Shown one piece after another: positions 23,917-32,326 of a stretch of DNA of 64,000 bases. Both the position numbers and the translations under genes were made by a program. Below the pieces are notes generated by a model. It was not told where the DNA came from. It saw nothing but the letters and a program-made list of their open reading frames with translations, and ran no database searches. Position 1 is the first letter of the stretch; the number at the start of each line of letters is the position of its first letter. The DNA comes from Salinicoccus carnicancri Crm (GTDB taxonomy: Bacteria; Bacillota; Bacilli; Staphylococcales; Salinicoccaceae): NCBI RefSeq assembly GCF_000330705.1, contig NZ_ANAM01000003.1, positions 164,995 to 228,994 on the forward strand. The letters run 5' to 3'.

Positions 23917-24591
23917 ATGGATATTGTGGAAAGTCTTAAAGGGAAGCTGATTGTATCATGCCAGGCGCTTGCGGATGAGCCGCTGCATGATTCGTACATC
24001 ATGGGCAGGATGGCATACGCTGTGGCCGAGGGCGGTGCGCAGGGGATCCGGGCGAATTCCGTCGCGGATATCCGGGAGATAAAAAAGCAGGTCGATCTGC
24101 CGATCATCGGCATCATCAAGCAGGATTATCCGAAAAGCGGGGTGTACATCACGCCGACGATGAAGGAGGTCGATGCATTGGCCGGGGAGGGCATCGACAT
24201 CATCGCCCTCGATGCGACGCAGCTGACCCGGCCGGACGGCAGCACGTTCGCTGATTTCTTCAAAAAGGTCAGGGAGAAATATCCGGAGCAGCTGTTCATG
24301 GCGGACTGCTCGACTGTCGAAGAGGGCGTCGAGGCGGAAAAGGCGGGTGTCGACTTCGTCGGCACGACGCTTGTCGGCTACACGGATCACTCGAAAGGGG
24401 ATGTGCCGCTTGAGACGCTTCAGAAAATGCTGCAGTCGGTATCGGCGCCGGTCATCGCCGAAGGCAACATGGATACGCCTGAAAAGGCGGAGCGTGCGCT
24501 TGAACTCGGTTCGCATGCCGTCGTGGTGGGCAGCGCAATCACGCGTCCGCAGCTGATTACGAAGAAATTCAGGGACGCAATCGACAAATAG
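23917..24591 (+). CDS. nanE: N-acetylmannosamine-6-phosphate 2-epimerase
   Basis: A TIM-barrel enzyme of 224 aa that converts ManNAc-6-phosphate to GlcNAc-6-phosphate. Typical NanE segments are [47 protein letters not shown] (catalytic lysine), [56 protein letters not shown] and [10 protein letters not shown]; all are read in order along the protein. ATG 23917 follows GAGAGGGGC. It leads an operon with an RpiR regulator and a PTS permease; nanA and nanK are absent here. ManNAc imported and phosphorylated by that PTS is the likeliest substrate source. Confidence 0.94.
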   Translation: MDIVESLKGKLIVSCQALADEPLHDSYIMGRMAYAVAEGGAQGIRANSVADIREIKKQVDLPIIGIIKQDYPKSGVYITPTMKEVDALAGEGIDIIALDATQLTRPDGSTFADFFKKVREKYPEQLFMADCSTVEEGVEAEKAGVDFVGTTLVGYTDHSKGDVPLETLQKMLQSVSAPVIAEGNMDTPEKAERALELGSHAVVVGSAITRPQLITKKFRDAIDK

Positions 24592-24612
24592 GCATTGGAC
24601 GGAGGGATTCGT

Positions 24613-25446
24613 TTGGATTTTGAAAAGAATGAAGTGAAGGCCTCGATCCGGATGGAGCAGGCGAAACGGAACTTCACCAAATCGGAACTGAAGATTTATG
24701 ATTATATCGATAAAAATCCGGCACAGGTACTGTACCATTCCCTGACTGAGCTTGCGGAAGCCTGCAACGTCGGGGAGGCGACGGTGCTCCGGCTGTTCCG
24801 CAAGATCGGCTACAAGGGGTTCCAGAGCTTCAAGTTCTCGCTGGCGAAGGAAGTGGACGCACTCGGGGAAGAGGATGGCAATTCCTATATAAGCAGAGTC
24901 AAAAACAGCATGCTCCGCACCCTTGAGGATTCTTCGACTGTCATCGATGAAGTGCAGCTGGATCGGGCGGTCGACATGATCGATTCTGCCAGAGACACCG
25001 TTGTCTTCGGTGTCGGATCGTCATCCATCGCAGGGCTCGATATGCAGAACCGGCTGCTTCGGATCGGCAAGAACATTGAAGTGGTGTCGGATCCGCACTC
25101 GCAGGTCATGCGCACCGCTTCAATGGGCGAAGACACTGTCGTTGTGGCCATCAGCATCACCGGAAGCACCCGCGACACGGTCGACAGCGTGAAGGCGGCG
25201 AAAGACAAGGGAGCACGCATCATCGCCATCACGAACTACACCAAATCACCGCTCACCAAATTCTCGGAGTGTGTCCTCCTGTCATCGGCCAAGGAAAGTC
25301 CGCTCGACAGCGGCTCGCTCGTATCCAAAGTCGCCCAGCTGTTCGTCATCGACCTCATCTGCACCGGGCTCTCGATCAGGAACAGTGAGCAGGCGGAGCG
25401 GATCAGGCTTGATATCACCGGCAACATCACCGGCAAACTTTATTAG
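24613..25446 (+). CDS. RpiR/MurR-family regulator
   Basis: 278 aa. The N-terminal HTH (about 15-75) includes LTELAEACNVGEATVLRLFRKIGYKGF. The C-terminal SIS domain (about 115-245) includes VFGVGSSSIAGLDMQNRLLRIG and VVAISITGSTRDTVDSVKAAKDKG, which bind sugar phosphates. It probably controls this nanE-PTS operon in response to an amino-sugar phosphate. The start is TTG 24613 with GGAGGG six bases upstream. It lies 21 bases after nanE and 27 bases before the PTS gene. Confidence 0.9.
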   Translation: MDFEKNEVKASIRMEQAKRNFTKSELKIYDYIDKNPAQVLYHSLTELAEACNVGEATVLRLFRKIGYKGFQSFKFSLAKEVDALGEEDGNSYISRVKNSMLRTLEDSSTVIDEVQLDRAVDMIDSARDTVVFGVGSSSIAGLDMQNRLLRIGKNIEVVSDPHSQVMRTASMGEDTVVVAISITGSTRDTVDSVKAAKDKGARIIAITNYTKSPLTKFSECVLLSSAKESPLDSGSLVSKVAQLFVIDLICTGLSIRNSEQAERIRLDITGNITGKLY

Positions 25447-25473
25447 TATAAAAACCCATTTGGAGGTAATGCA

Positions 25474-27024
25474 ATGAAAAATCTGTTTTCAAAGGCGCAG
25501 TCGTTCGGCAAGTCATTCATGCTGCCGATTGCAATCCTGCCGGCAGCGGGGCTGCTGCTCGGTATCGGGGGCGCACTGTCAAACCCCAACACGATCGAAG
25601 CCTATCCGATACTCGATATCGTCTGGCTGCAAAGTCTTTTCACCATCATGGCATCTGCAGGTAACATCGTCTTCGGTAACCTTCCCATAATATTTGCTGT
25701 GGGTGTCGCCATCGGACTTGCCAGGAACGATAAGGGGACGGCCGGGCTTGCGGCAGTGCTCGGATTCTTCGTCATGCATGCAACAATCAATGCAATACTC
25801 GGCATCACAGATAATCTGGCGTCGGGTGAGCTCGCCCAGGCCGGGCAGGGGATGTCCGTCGGCATACAGTCACTCGAGACCGGGGTGTTCGGCGGTATCA
25901 TCGTCGGCATCATGACATCCATGCTGCACAACAGATACTATAAGATAAATCTGCCGCAGTTCCTCGGATTCTTCGGCGGTTCCCGTTTCGTGCCGATCAT
26001 CACTTCAGTTTCGGCGATGTTCCTCGGCATGCTCATGTATGTGATCTGGCCGCCGGTACAATCCGTCATCTTCAGCGCAGGCGATCTTGTCACGGGGACC
26101 GGTGCCGTCGGGACATTCTTCTTCGGACTGATCCTGAGGCTGCTCGGACCATTTGGTCTGCACCACATATTCTATCTGCCGTTCTGGCAGACGGGACTCG
26201 GCGGCTCGCTTGAGGTCGCGGGTGAAATGGTTCAGGGCACGCAGAACATCTTCTTCGCCCAGCTGGCGGATCCGAACGTGGAACAGTTCTATGAAGGCAC
26301 GTCACGCTTCATGTCCGGCCGCTTCATCACCATGATGTTCGGCCTGCTCGGTGCGTGTCTTGCGATCTATCACACAGCCAAACCGAAGAATAAGAAAGTC
26401 GTCGGAGGACTCATGCTGTCCGCCGGGCTCACGTCATTCTTCACAGGAATCACGGAACCGATCGAATTCTCATTCCTGTTCGTCGCACCGATCCTGTACG
26501 TCATCCATGCATTCTACGACGGACTCGCCTTCATGATGGCGGACATCTTCAACATCACAATCGGCCAGACATTCAGCGGCGGGTTCATCGACTACATCCT
26601 GTTTGGAGTACTGCAGGGCAACGACAAGACCAACTTCCTGATCGTCATACCGATCGGCATCGTCTGGTTCTTCCTGTACTACATCACATTCCGCTTCATG
26701 ATCACCAGGATGAAGCTCAAGACACCGGGACGTGAAGACAAGGATACGGTCCAGACGGTCGATGCGAGTGAAAAGACGAAAGTGCTCGCAGCCGGACTCG
26801 GCGGCAAAAGCAACATCGAAGAACTCGATAACTGCGCCACACGCCTCCGCGTCACATTGAAAGACATCGACAAAGTCGACGAAGACGCCATCCGTTCCAC
26901 CAATCCGAACGGTGTCGTCAAAAAAGGCAATGGCATCCAGGTCATATACGGTCCACAGGTCAGCAACGTCAAAAACGACCTCGAGGAGTATCTGAACCAG
27001 GAAGATCCAGATGCAGAGAAATAG
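25474..27024 (+). CDS. PTS EIICB, glucose/N-acetylglucosamine family
   Basis: 516 aa. The EIIC membrane domain (1-400, about 10 segments) shows the family marks MLPIAILPAAGLLLGIGGAL and TGITEPIEFSFLF. The EIIB domain (about 430-510) carries the phosphocysteine in NIEELDNCATRLRVTL. No EIIA domain is fused, so a general glucose-type IIA must serve it. Genetic linkage to nanE and an RpiR regulator argues for N-acetylmannosamine, or another amino sugar that becomes ManNAc-6-phosphate. MurQ, needed for N-acetylmuramate, is not present. TTTGGAGGTAATGC supplies the ribosome site. Confidence 0.9.
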   Translation: MKNLFSKAQSFGKSFMLPIAILPAAGLLLGIGGALSNPNTIEAYPILDIVWLQSLFTIMASAGNIVFGNLPIIFAVGVAIGLARNDKGTAGLAAVLGFFVMHATINAILGITDNLASGELAQAGQGMSVGIQSLETGVFGGIIVGIMTSMLHNRYYKINLPQFLGFFGGSRFVPIITSVSAMFLGMLMYVIWPPVQSVIFSAGDLVTGTGAVGTFFFGLILRLLGPFGLHHIFYLPFWQTGLGGSLEVAGEMVQGTQNIFFAQLADPNVEQFYEGTSRFMSGRFITMMFGLLGACLAIYHTAKPKNKKVVGGLMLSAGLTSFFTGITEPIEFSFLFVAPILYVIHAFYDGLAFMMADIFNITIGQTFSGGFIDYILFGVLQGNDKTNFLIVIPIGIVWFFLYYITFRFMITRMKLKTPGREDKDTVQTVDASEKTKVLAAGLGGKSNIEELDNCATRLRVTLKDIDKVDEDAIRSTNPNGVVKKGNGIQVIYGPQVSNVKNDLEEYLNQEDPDAEK

Positions 27025-27031
27025 ATTTATT

Positions 27032-27062
27032 GATGGGACGGCGCAGCCGTCCCATCTTTTTT
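27032..27062 (+). terminator. terminator of the nanE operon
   Basis: GATGGGACGGC and GCCGTCCCATC pair around GCA, followed by TTTTTT. Confidence 0.93.
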
Positions 27063-27070
27063 AATTTGTG

Positions 27071-27300
27071 GGTGAGCCTGTGCCATCAGACGGGTTTGGC
27101 GGCACAGGCTGGCGGCGCGCATGCCATCAAACGGATTTGGCGGCACAGGCTCTGGACGCGCGCATGCCATCAAACGGATTTGGCGGCACAGACTCGCGGC
27201 GCGCATGCCATCAGACGGATTTGGCGGCACAGGCTGGCGGCGCGCATGCCATCAAACGGATTTGGCGGCACAGGCTCTGGACGCGCGCATGCCATCAAAC
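27071..27300. repeat. tandem repeat array A (five units of 41 or 43 nt)
   Basis: Five full units start with GCCATCARACGGRTTTGGCG at 27082, 27123, 27166, 27207 and 27248; a partial sixth begins at 27291 and a degenerate start at about 27071. Unit lengths are 41, 43, 41, 41 and 43. Two sub-types differ in the second half (ACAGGCTGGCGGCGCGCAT against ACAGGCTCTGGACGCGCGCAT). The array fills most of the 413-base gap between the PTS terminator and the next gene. All frames stay open because of the repeat, but no ribosome site or plausible protein is present. Bases 27301-27437 hold AT-rich leader DNA with no clear promoter. Confidence 0.92.
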
Positions 27301-27437
27301 TCAAATTCTTATATGCGTATTTCATGTTTCGGGTTTTCCGAAGTTAAAAACAGGCTATTGAATAAGCGTATATATTATTTAAATGTCAGAGTGTGCAGAA
27401 CATGGCAAAAGATATGAGCCAGGGAGGGAGTGAAGTC

Positions 27438-28592
27438 ATGGAAAAAGTAACCGTCGGTCTGATTACCGCACCCGGTGTGTCAGAAAGGCTGGGAAGAGAT
27501 ATCATCAATCCCCTGGCGGAGGCAGCCGGTATCATCATTGATGATACCGTGGACTGGGACTTTGATTATAAGACCCACCCGCTCGCCTCATCCTCTGAAT
27601 TCATCAGTGAGTCCTTCGACAAGGCAGAAAGCATCCGGCGGGACAATGGGTGGGACATGGCAATCGCGGTAAGCGATCTGCCCAGCATATCAAGTGGGAA
27701 AGTGGTCGTTTCGGAATTCAACGGAGACAAGAAAGTGTCCCTGATCTCAGTTCCCGCCATCGGCATCATCAGCACTAGGAAGAAACTCCGCAATCTCATC
27801 ATCCATCATGTGGAGCAGCACTATGATGATGATCCGCCGGGAGGCAAGGGTGCAATCAAATCGAATTTCATGAACCGCATCTCCGTAGTGGATCCGGGAG
27901 AGGACGAGGCGAGCAATAACCGCTATATACTCAAATCGACCATCGCTGGCTGGCTTAAACTTGTGGGAGGAATGACCTACTTGAATGAGCCCTGGACGGC
28001 GGTCAGCAATCTCAAGACAATCGTGGCGCTGTCATTCGCCACAGGGACTTACATCTCCATATTTTCAACACCCTGGGAGCTGAGCCTCGACTATTCGCTG
28101 TGGCGTTTCCTGCTGCTCACGTTCATCGCCATATTCGGAATGACGGGCTGGCTGATCTATGCCCATAATCTCTGGGAGAAGGTATCCACAAAAAACCAGC
28201 CTTCCTACCGGTACCTCTATAATTTCACGACGGTGGCGACCCTGCTCGGCATCACCATTGTGAATTATCTCATCGTCTATATGCTGCTCACGGTATCGAT
28301 AATCATTTTCGTGCCTATGGGCCTTTTTGAAACGTGGACAGAGATCGACCCCGATATAAAATGGATGGATTACCTGAATCTGATATGGTTCTCCTCTTCT
28401 GCCGGTGTACTTGCGGGGGCCCTGGGCTCATCTGTCGAGGATGAGGAAAAGATCCATAATGTGACGTATTCCTACAGGCAGATGTACCGCTACAGGCAGA
28501 TCGAAGAGGAAAATGAAAAGATTTCCAAAGCACGGCAGTCAGAGGAATATGCAGGTCAGGAACAGACCCATGATGAATCAGAGGATGATTGA
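27438..28592 (+). CDS. uncharacterised membrane protein, first of a tandem pair
   Basis: About 384 aa. Residues 1-165 are soluble and begin VTVGLITAPGVSERLGRDI; further on are DWDFDY and ESIRRDNGWDMAIAVSDLP, a pattern shared with the next gene. Four hydrophobic segments follow (about 195-320), then a charged C-terminal tail. I recall similar proteins annotated, without evidence, as methylene-tetrahydrofolate dehydrogenase; nothing here supports that. ATG 27438 follows GGAGGGAGTGAAGTC. It is one base from the next gene and so co-transcribed. Function unknown; a membrane-associated sensor or binding module is one guess. Confidence 0.8.
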   Translation: MEKVTVGLITAPGVSERLGRDIINPLAEAAGIIIDDTVDWDFDYKTHPLASSSEFISESFDKAESIRRDNGWDMAIAVSDLPSISSGKVVVSEFNGDKKVSLISVPAIGIISTRKKLRNLIIHHVEQHYDDDPPGGKGAIKSNFMNRISVVDPGEDEASNNRYILKSTIAGWLKLVGGMTYLNEPWTAVSNLKTIVALSFATGTYISIFSTPWELSLDYSLWRFLLLTFIAIFGMTGWLIYAHNLWEKVSTKNQPSYRYLYNFTTVATLLGITIVNYLIVYMLLTVSIIIFVPMGLFETWTEIDPDIKWMDYLNLIWFSSSAGVLAGALGSSVEDEEKIHNVTYSYRQMYRYRQIEEENEKISKARQSEEYAGQEQTHDESEDD

Positions 28593-28593
28593 T

Positions 28594-29709
28594 ATGACGA
28601 TTAGATATGTCGGCATCGTCGCGGCGCCCGGCGCCCCGGATACGATTGCCAGGAAAATAAAAAAAGACTTGCCCGATGCACTCGCAGGCCATTTCGAAGA
28701 GGACTTTGACTGGGATGTGCGCATTTATGTAGACCCGCTCACGAATTATGCAGAACTGACGAAGGAACTGTTCCAGAAGACGGATGAGTACTACGGGGAT
28801 AATGACTGGGACTACACGATATTCATCACGGATCTTCCAATCTATCACAACGACCATATCACCGCTGTCGACATCAATCATAACACCGATGTCGGTGTGG
28901 TCTCTCTGCCGGCATACGGCTGGCCGCCCAACAAAAAGGGCATTCTGGATACCATCGTAACGCTCATCACATCGGTCCAGGCCGACAGTGAGAAAGAAAA
29001 CTCCCGGCCGAATACCGATGAAAGGGGATCCCTGGCCCCTGCATTCAACCGGTACTTCCGGATAAACCGTCTGCACTATGCCAGAGACTACAGTGAGTAT
29101 ACCCGGTCAGAACACTCAATTTATCAGATGAAGGATAACATGAGGGGATATATGCGCCTGATCAGCGGAATGTCATGGGCGAACAACCCTTTCAACATGC
29201 TCAGTATTTTAAGCGGTGTCGTCGCCCTCGCCTTTGCGACGGGCACTTTCAGCATGATCTTTTCGACGATGTGGAACCTGAGCAGCGTGTTCCCCACATG
29301 GCGGCTGATTGCGGTAACAGCCCTTGCCGTCTTCGGCATGCTGCTGTGGATCATAATATCCCATGACCTGTGGGAAACAAAGAAACAGGAGCGGCAGAGC
29401 AGGTTCCTGAGACTGTACAATGGAGCGACGGTCCTTACATTGTTCATATCCATCATATTCTATTTTGCGGTACTCTATATGATGTTTCTGGCAGCCGGGG
29501 TCGTGCTGCTGCCTCCGGACTTCATCCTTCGCAATATCGGGGCTGAGGAAGTGACCATCAAATTCTACTTTGAGCTCGCATGGTTCGCAACATCACTTAC
29601 AACAGTCGTCAGCGCAATCGGGACCGGCTTCCAGAACAAGAGCGTCATCCAGGAAAGCACGTACGGTTACCGGCACAGATTGCGCTCACAGAAGATCGAC
29701 AGTGAATGA
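28594..29709 (+). CDS. uncharacterised membrane protein, second of a tandem pair
   Basis: About 371 aa, paralogous to the gene just upstream. The shared parts are the opening RYVGIVAAPGAPDTIARKI, FDWDVRIYVDPLT, then NDWDYTIFITDLP, VVSLPAYGW, and the membrane block (MRLISGMSWANNPFNMLS, ALAFATGTFSMIFSTMWNLS). Four membrane segments are predicted between about 200 and 340. The two copies are well diverged, so the duplication is old and both may be needed as a heteromer. ATG 28594 uses AGAGGATG as ribosome site inside the end of the upstream gene. Confidence 0.8.
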   Translation: MTIRYVGIVAAPGAPDTIARKIKKDLPDALAGHFEEDFDWDVRIYVDPLTNYAELTKELFQKTDEYYGDNDWDYTIFITDLPIYHNDHITAVDINHNTDVGVVSLPAYGWPPNKKGILDTIVTLITSVQADSEKENSRPNTDERGSLAPAFNRYFRINRLHYARDYSEYTRSEHSIYQMKDNMRGYMRLISGMSWANNPFNMLSILSGVVALAFATGTFSMIFSTMWNLSSVFPTWRLIAVTALAVFGMLLWIIISHDLWETKKQERQSRFLRLYNGATVLTLFISIIFYFAVLYMMFLAAGVVLLPPDFILRNIGAEEVTIKFYFELAWFATSLTTVVSAIGTGFQNKSVIQESTYGYRHRLRSQKIDSE

Positions 29710-29721
29710 TATTGATATGCA

Positions 29722-29769
29722 GTCATGATGGACATGCTCATAATGAGCACATACATCATGACTTTTTTG
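29722..29769 (+). terminator. terminator of the membrane-protein pair
   Basis: GTCATGATG (29722-29730) pairs with CATCATGAC (29754-29762), with an inner ATGCTCAT/ATGAGCA stem, then TTTTTTG. Confidence 0.85.
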
Positions 29770-29825
29770 TATTTCCGTATTCTATATTTACTCATTGAAA
29801 ATTGTAGAAATATATAGAATTCATA

Positions 29826-29873
29826 TTGTGCCCGCGACCAATTTGTGATAGATTGTGTGTAAACGTTTACACA
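29826..29873 (+). promoter_or_regulatory. rbsR promoter with LacI-family operator
   Basis: TTGTGC (29826-29831), 17 bases, TAGATT (29849-29854), then the perfect 18-bp palindrome TGTGTAAACGTTTACACA (29856-29873) at the transcription start. The central CG fits a LacI-family operator and the core also meets the cre consensus, so RbsR and CcpA may share it. Confidence 0.85.
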
Positions 29874-29885
29874 GGTGATGCTCAA

Positions 29886-30833
29886 ATGGTGACAATCAAA
29901 GATCTGGCGAAAGAGTCCTGCGTGTCGGTGGCTACGGTGTCGCGGGTGCTCAACAGTTCCGGCTATGCAAGCCGGGATGTGAAGCGGCGTGTGCTGGAAG
30001 CGGCCGCGAAGCTGGATTACAAGCCGAATGAAGTGGCACGGGCACTGAATACGAGCCGCTCGAACATTGTGGGGGTATTGGTGCCGGACATTACGAATCC
30101 TTACTTCCCGAAAGTGATACGTGGAATTGAGGATGCGGCAATCAGGAACAACTACCGTGTAATCATCGGCAACACGGATCATGACGCGGAGAAGGAAATG
30201 AAGTACCTTGAGATCTTCCGTCAGAACAATTGCGCCGGCATCATCTCTGCAACGTGGTCGGTTTCAAGGGAACACCGTGCGGACAGCCGGCCGCTCGTCC
30301 TTTTGGACCGTGTGGTTGAAAATCATATCTCGATCGAGTCGGATAATCTTAAGGGTGGCCGGCTGCAGGCGGAGCACCTGATCGAAAGCGGGGCAGATAA
30401 GGTGCTGGTTGTAAAGGGCAGTTCGGATTACAGCTCCTTCAACAACCGGGCCCTCGGGGCGGAGGAGTCACTCAAGGCGCATAAAACCGGGTATGATACA
30501 TTACCATATGCACATCTTGAACAGATGCCTGACGAAGCCCGGGAGAACTTTATGCTCAAATTTGGTGGCATCATCTGTCCGAATGACGTGACGGCCTGCA
30601 AGGTGCTCAAGTTTCTGGCGACCCGGAATATCCCGGTTCCAGGGCGGGTGAAGGTCGTGGGTTATGACAACCTCGACTTTTCGGAGTATGTGCATCCGGG
30701 GCTCACGACTATTGAACAGCCGGCCTATGACCTCGGCAGCAATGCGTTCGATTTGCTCATGGCACTCGCTGCGGGTGAGGCGGTCGAAAGCCGGATCATG
30801 GATGTAAAACTGATCAGAAGACAAAGTACATAA
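29886..30833 (+). CDS. rbsR: LacI-family ribose operon repressor
   Basis: 315 aa. The HTH is at the extreme N-terminus (VTIKDLAKESCVSVATVSRVLN), followed by the hinge helix KPNEVARALNTSRSN and a periplasmic-binding-like sugar domain (IVGVLVPDITNPYFPKVIRGIE). The gene directly precedes ribokinase, so ribose is the likely effector. ATG 29886 places the HTH correctly at the start; the frame opens further upstream at 29826 but that part overlaps the promoter and operator. The 18-bp palindrome 13 bases upstream is the likely autoregulatory site. Confidence 0.9.
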   Translation: MVTIKDLAKESCVSVATVSRVLNSSGYASRDVKRRVLEAAAKLDYKPNEVARALNTSRSNIVGVLVPDITNPYFPKVIRGIEDAAIRNNYRVIIGNTDHDAEKEMKYLEIFRQNNCAGIISATWSVSREHRADSRPLVLLDRVVENHISIESDNLKGGRLQAEHLIESGADKVLVVKGSSDYSSFNNRALGAEESLKAHKTGYDTLPYAHLEQMPDEARENFMLKFGGIICPNDVTACKVLKFLATRNIPVPGRVKVVGYDNLDFSEYVHPGLTTIEQPAYDLGSNAFDLLMALAAGEAVESRIMDVKLIRRQST

Positions 30834-30847
30834 AAGGAGTGGCAATT

Positions 30848-31729
30848 ATGGATATCGTAGTAGTTGGCAGCCTGTCGACGGATTTCATCGTGCAGGCTGA
30901 AAGAATGCCCCAAAAAGGGGAGACGATTCTTGGGAATGATTTCAGTACGGCCTATGGCGGCAAAGGTGCAAATCAGGCGGTGGCAGCGTCACGGCTCTCA
31001 GCAGAGACGGCATTTGTCGGTGCAATTGGCGATGATGGATTCGGTGACACGCTGAAAGATAATCTGGAAGAGAACAATATTTTTTGTGAAAACATGGAAA
31101 CGTTTGCAGGTGAAGCGACCGGCACGGCGCATATCAATATATACGACAGCGACAACTCGATCATTGTCGTGCCGGGAACGAATGGCCTGCTGACGCCGGA
31201 GGTGATTGAGAAATCACACGAGCTCCTGAAAAGTGCCGAATACGTCATGCTGCAGAATGAAATCCCTGTCGAAACAATCAAATACGTCATCGATTTCTGT
31301 CATGCGAACAAAGTGAAAGTCATCTACAATCCGGCGCCGTTCATTCCCATGGAAATCGAATATCTAGAAAAATGTACACTCATCACGCCGAACGAACTGG
31401 AGTGCAATGCGCTGTTCGGCGAAGATGTTGAAAGTGCACTGGCAGATCACCCGAACCAGCTCGTTGTCACGATGGGCGAGGCGGGCTGCCTGTACCATGA
31501 CGGGGAAAAAGAAGTCCGCGTGTCCGCCTTCAGGGCGACGCCTGTCGATACCACCGGTGCCGGTGATACGTTCAACGGGGCATTGGCGGCGTTCCTCGTC
31601 AGGGGACAGAGTCTCGGTGAAGCCATACGCAGTGCGAACATGGCGGCATCCCTGTCCATCCGGGCGATGGGCGCCCAGGGCGGCATCCCGACTCTCAGCG
31701 AGTGGCAGGAGGCGATGGGCGATGTATGA
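30848..31729 (+). CDS. rbsK: ribokinase
   Basis: PfkB-family kinase of 293 aa phosphorylating ribose to ribose 5-phosphate. The first signature, GGKGANQAVAASRL, is near 38-51; the second, DTTGAGDTFNGALAAFL, contains the catalytic aspartate near 235-251; NPAP and TPNELE are also present. ATG 30848 follows AAAGGAGTGGC, 14 bases after rbsR. No ribose transporter or RbsD follows, so uptake is encoded elsewhere. The transcript runs into repeat array B before meeting a terminator. Confidence 0.94.
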   Translation: MDIVVVGSLSTDFIVQAERMPQKGETILGNDFSTAYGGKGANQAVAASRLSAETAFVGAIGDDGFGDTLKDNLEENNIFCENMETFAGEATGTAHINIYDSDNSIIVVPGTNGLLTPEVIEKSHELLKSAEYVMLQNEIPVETIKYVIDFCHANKVKVIYNPAPFIPMEIEYLEKCTLITPNELECNALFGEDVESALADHPNQLVVTMGEAGCLYHDGEKEVRVSAFRATPVDTTGAGDTFNGALAAFLVRGQSLGEAIRSANMAASLSIRAMGAQGGIPTLSEWQEAMGDV

Positions 31730-31819
31730 CAGCACGGCACAAGTGTTGGCCGGGAACTGATTGGCAGCGTGATTTCGAGTTTATGAGGGAGAAACACCGG
31801 AATTTGATGAATGAATTTG

Positions 31820-32200
31820 TGCAAAGGGTGCTTTCACATCTCCGAATGCAGATCGTGTCCCTGCAACGGTGCTTTCGCATCTCCGAATGCAAATCGTGTC
31901 CCTGCAAAGGTGCTTTCACGTCTCCGAATGCAGACCGTATCCCTGCAAAGGGTGCTTTCGCATCTCCGAAAGCAGATCGTGTCCCTGCAAAGGGTGCTTT
32001 CGCATCTCCGAAAGCAGATCGTGTCCCTGCAAAGGGTGCTTTCGCATCTCCGAAAGCAGATCGTGTCCCTGCAAGGGTGCTTTCACGTCTACGAATACAG
32101 ATCGTGTCCCTGCAAAGGTGCTTTCACATCTACGAAAGCAGATCGTGTCCCTGCAGGTATCGATTTCATCCCTGCGTATGAAAGCCGTATCCCCCGGAAA
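31820..32200. repeat. tandem repeat array B (eight or more units of 41-42 nt)
   Basis: Units anchored at CATCT/CGTCT start at 31837, 31878, 31919, 31961, 32003, 32045, 32086 and 32127; lengths are 41, 41, 42, 42, 42, 41 and 41. Degenerate copies continue to about 32200. The core is CATCTCCGAAAGCAGATCGT then GTCCCTGCAAAGG and GTGCTTTCG. GCTTTCG and CGAAAGC flank CATCTC as a 7-bp inverted repeat across each unit junction in the central copies. The array lies in the 597-base gap after rbsK with no terminator in front, so it is probably transcribed. No protein is supported: all frames stay open only through the repeat. Confidence 0.93.
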
Positions 32201-32255
32201 TGAGAATACGGCATCATCAGTTACTCGCTGCGGGAACCCTGTCGCTCCCACAACA

Positions 32256-32311
32256 AAACAGGCATGATGTGCATCCCTGTCAGGGGGGCGCCGCATCATG
32301 CCTGTTTTTTT
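32256..32311. terminator. terminator between rbsK/array B and the acyltransferase
   Basis: AAAACAGGCATGATG and CATCATGCCTGTTTT pair across a GC-rich loop, then TTTTTTT on the plus strand; convergent genes on both sides could use it. Confidence 0.85.
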
Positions 32312-32326
32312 ATACCGCAAATAATA

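Noticed and set aside
25474..27024. N-acetylmuramate PTS (MurP)
   Set aside because: MurQ etherase is absent and nanE is present in the operon, which fits ManNAc better.
31702..32267. Long open frames coding for repetitive cysteine-rich peptides across array B
   Set aside because: All three frames stay open because of the 41-42-nt period. No ribosome site, signal or conserved domain appears, and frame changes with unit length would scramble a protein. The same applies to arrays A and C.
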